This document shows positions 14,487-14,683 of a stretch of DNA of 14,683 nt, piece after piece (position 1 is the first letter of the stretch; every line of letters begins with the position of its first letter). Location of the stretch: positions 1 to 14,683 of the forward strand of contig CAMXXM010000009.1 in assembly GCA_947253195.1 (NCBI GenBank), given 5' to 3'. Origin of the DNA: an uncultured Porphyromonas sp. Its GTDB lineage: Bacteria; Bacteroidota; Bacteroidia; Bacteroidales; Porphyromonadaceae. Both the position numbers and the translations under genes were made by a program. The notes under the pieces are model-generated. The model saw nothing but the letters and a program-made list of their open reading frames with translations. It was not told the origin of the DNA and searched no databases.

Positions 14487-14494
14487 CAAAGGTA
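14487..14494 (-). promoter_or_regulatory. -7 promoter box of gmk-nadD
   Basis: On the minus strand this reads TACCTTTG, an exact TAnnTTTG match and the same octamer as in the phage promoter at 3920-3927. Transcription would start near 14480, about 34 bases before the gmk ATG. No clear -33 TTTG lies 19-20 bases upstream. Confidence 0.55.
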
Positions 14495-14630
14495 CCAACT
14501 TTTTGCCGTCTCCCCTTTTCCCTCCCCGAGAGTTTCCTGTCACCTCCGGGGAAATTCGACTAATTCGCATTTTGATGTATATGCGGACAACTCCTTCTAC
14601 AGAATGTTGCACGAAAAGCAGGCGCAAATT

Positions 14631-14662
14631 ATTGCCTATATCATTGATCATTAGTATACTTA
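14631..14662 (+). promoter_or_regulatory. Candidate promoter for a gene right of the window
   Basis: ATTG (14631-14634), 20 bases, then TATACTTA (14655-14662) resembles the Bacteroidota promoter form with mismatches in both boxes. Behind it TGAGGAAAGAAAC runs to the end of the window, where a ribosome binding site would be expected. The AT-rich stretch 14555-14683 contains no gene I can support. Confidence 0.35.
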
Positions 14663-14683
14663 ACGTAAATTGAGGAAAGAAAC

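Noticed and set aside
14466..14654. 62-residue rightward frame near the right end
   Set aside because: It runs across the gmk promoter box and an AT-rich intergenic stretch, has no ribosome binding site or motif, and ends before a promoter-like sequence.

Overview
The window joins the end of a prophage (left, about 53-5490) to ordinary chromosome (right, about 5491-14683) of a Bacteroidota bacterium. Protein features suggest the order Bacteroidales, and Porphyromonadaceae or Porphyromonas is my best guess, at moderate confidence. The reasons are the general look of the RNase R, RuvB, chorismate synthase and flippase proteins, the weak ribosome binding sites, and several matches to the Bacteroidota promoter form TTTG-N19/20-TAnnTTTG. 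The first 52 bases are not biological: they are Illumina Nextera/P7 adapter, so the assembly ends artificially inside a phage gene.

Prophage part. A leftward operon runs from 3778 to the cut end. In order of transcription it holds a KilA-N/KilAC antirepressor-like protein, an 84-residue protein, a 55-residue protein with a near-C2H2 zinc finger, a 178-residue unknown protein, a 66-residue protein, an excisionase-like HTH protein, a two-helix membrane protein, a 126-residue protein and a DUF2800 (Cas4/AddB-like) nuclease that is cut off by the contig end. The genes touch or overlap throughout. A strong promoter at 3920-3951 faces left, and two inverted repeats lie on top of it as candidate operators. 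Divergently, to the right, lie a CI-type repressor with an S24 self-cleavage domain and, 6 bases later, a small lipoprotein. This is the usual place for a gene expressed in the lysogen. The prophage ends at 5444-5490 in a 3' fragment of a CAT-anticodon tRNA (the att site), followed by what is probably the host tRNA's own terminator.

Junction and intergenic region, 5367-5785. This 419-base stretch without a gene holds about 75 bases of phage DNA after the lipoprotein, the tRNA remnant, the terminator (5509-5552), an array of four 16-bp palindromes spaced exactly 22 bp apart (5564-5645), about 100 bases in which I see only a weak 7-bp inverted repeat (CCACACC at 5653-5659, GGTGTGG at 5733-5739), and a -7 promoter box ahead of rnr.

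Chromosomal part. Five rightward genes are packed as one probable operon: rnr (RNase R), ruvB (Holliday junction helicase), a Wzx-like polysaccharide flippase, a DUF389 membrane protein and aroC (chorismate synthase), with gaps of 18, 6, -4 and 4 bases. They meet head-on, with 3 bases between stop codons, a leftward pair gmk-nadD (guanylate kinase and nicotinate-nucleotide adenylyltransferase) that has its own promoter near 14490. The last 150 bases look like the upstream region of a rightward gene beyond the window.
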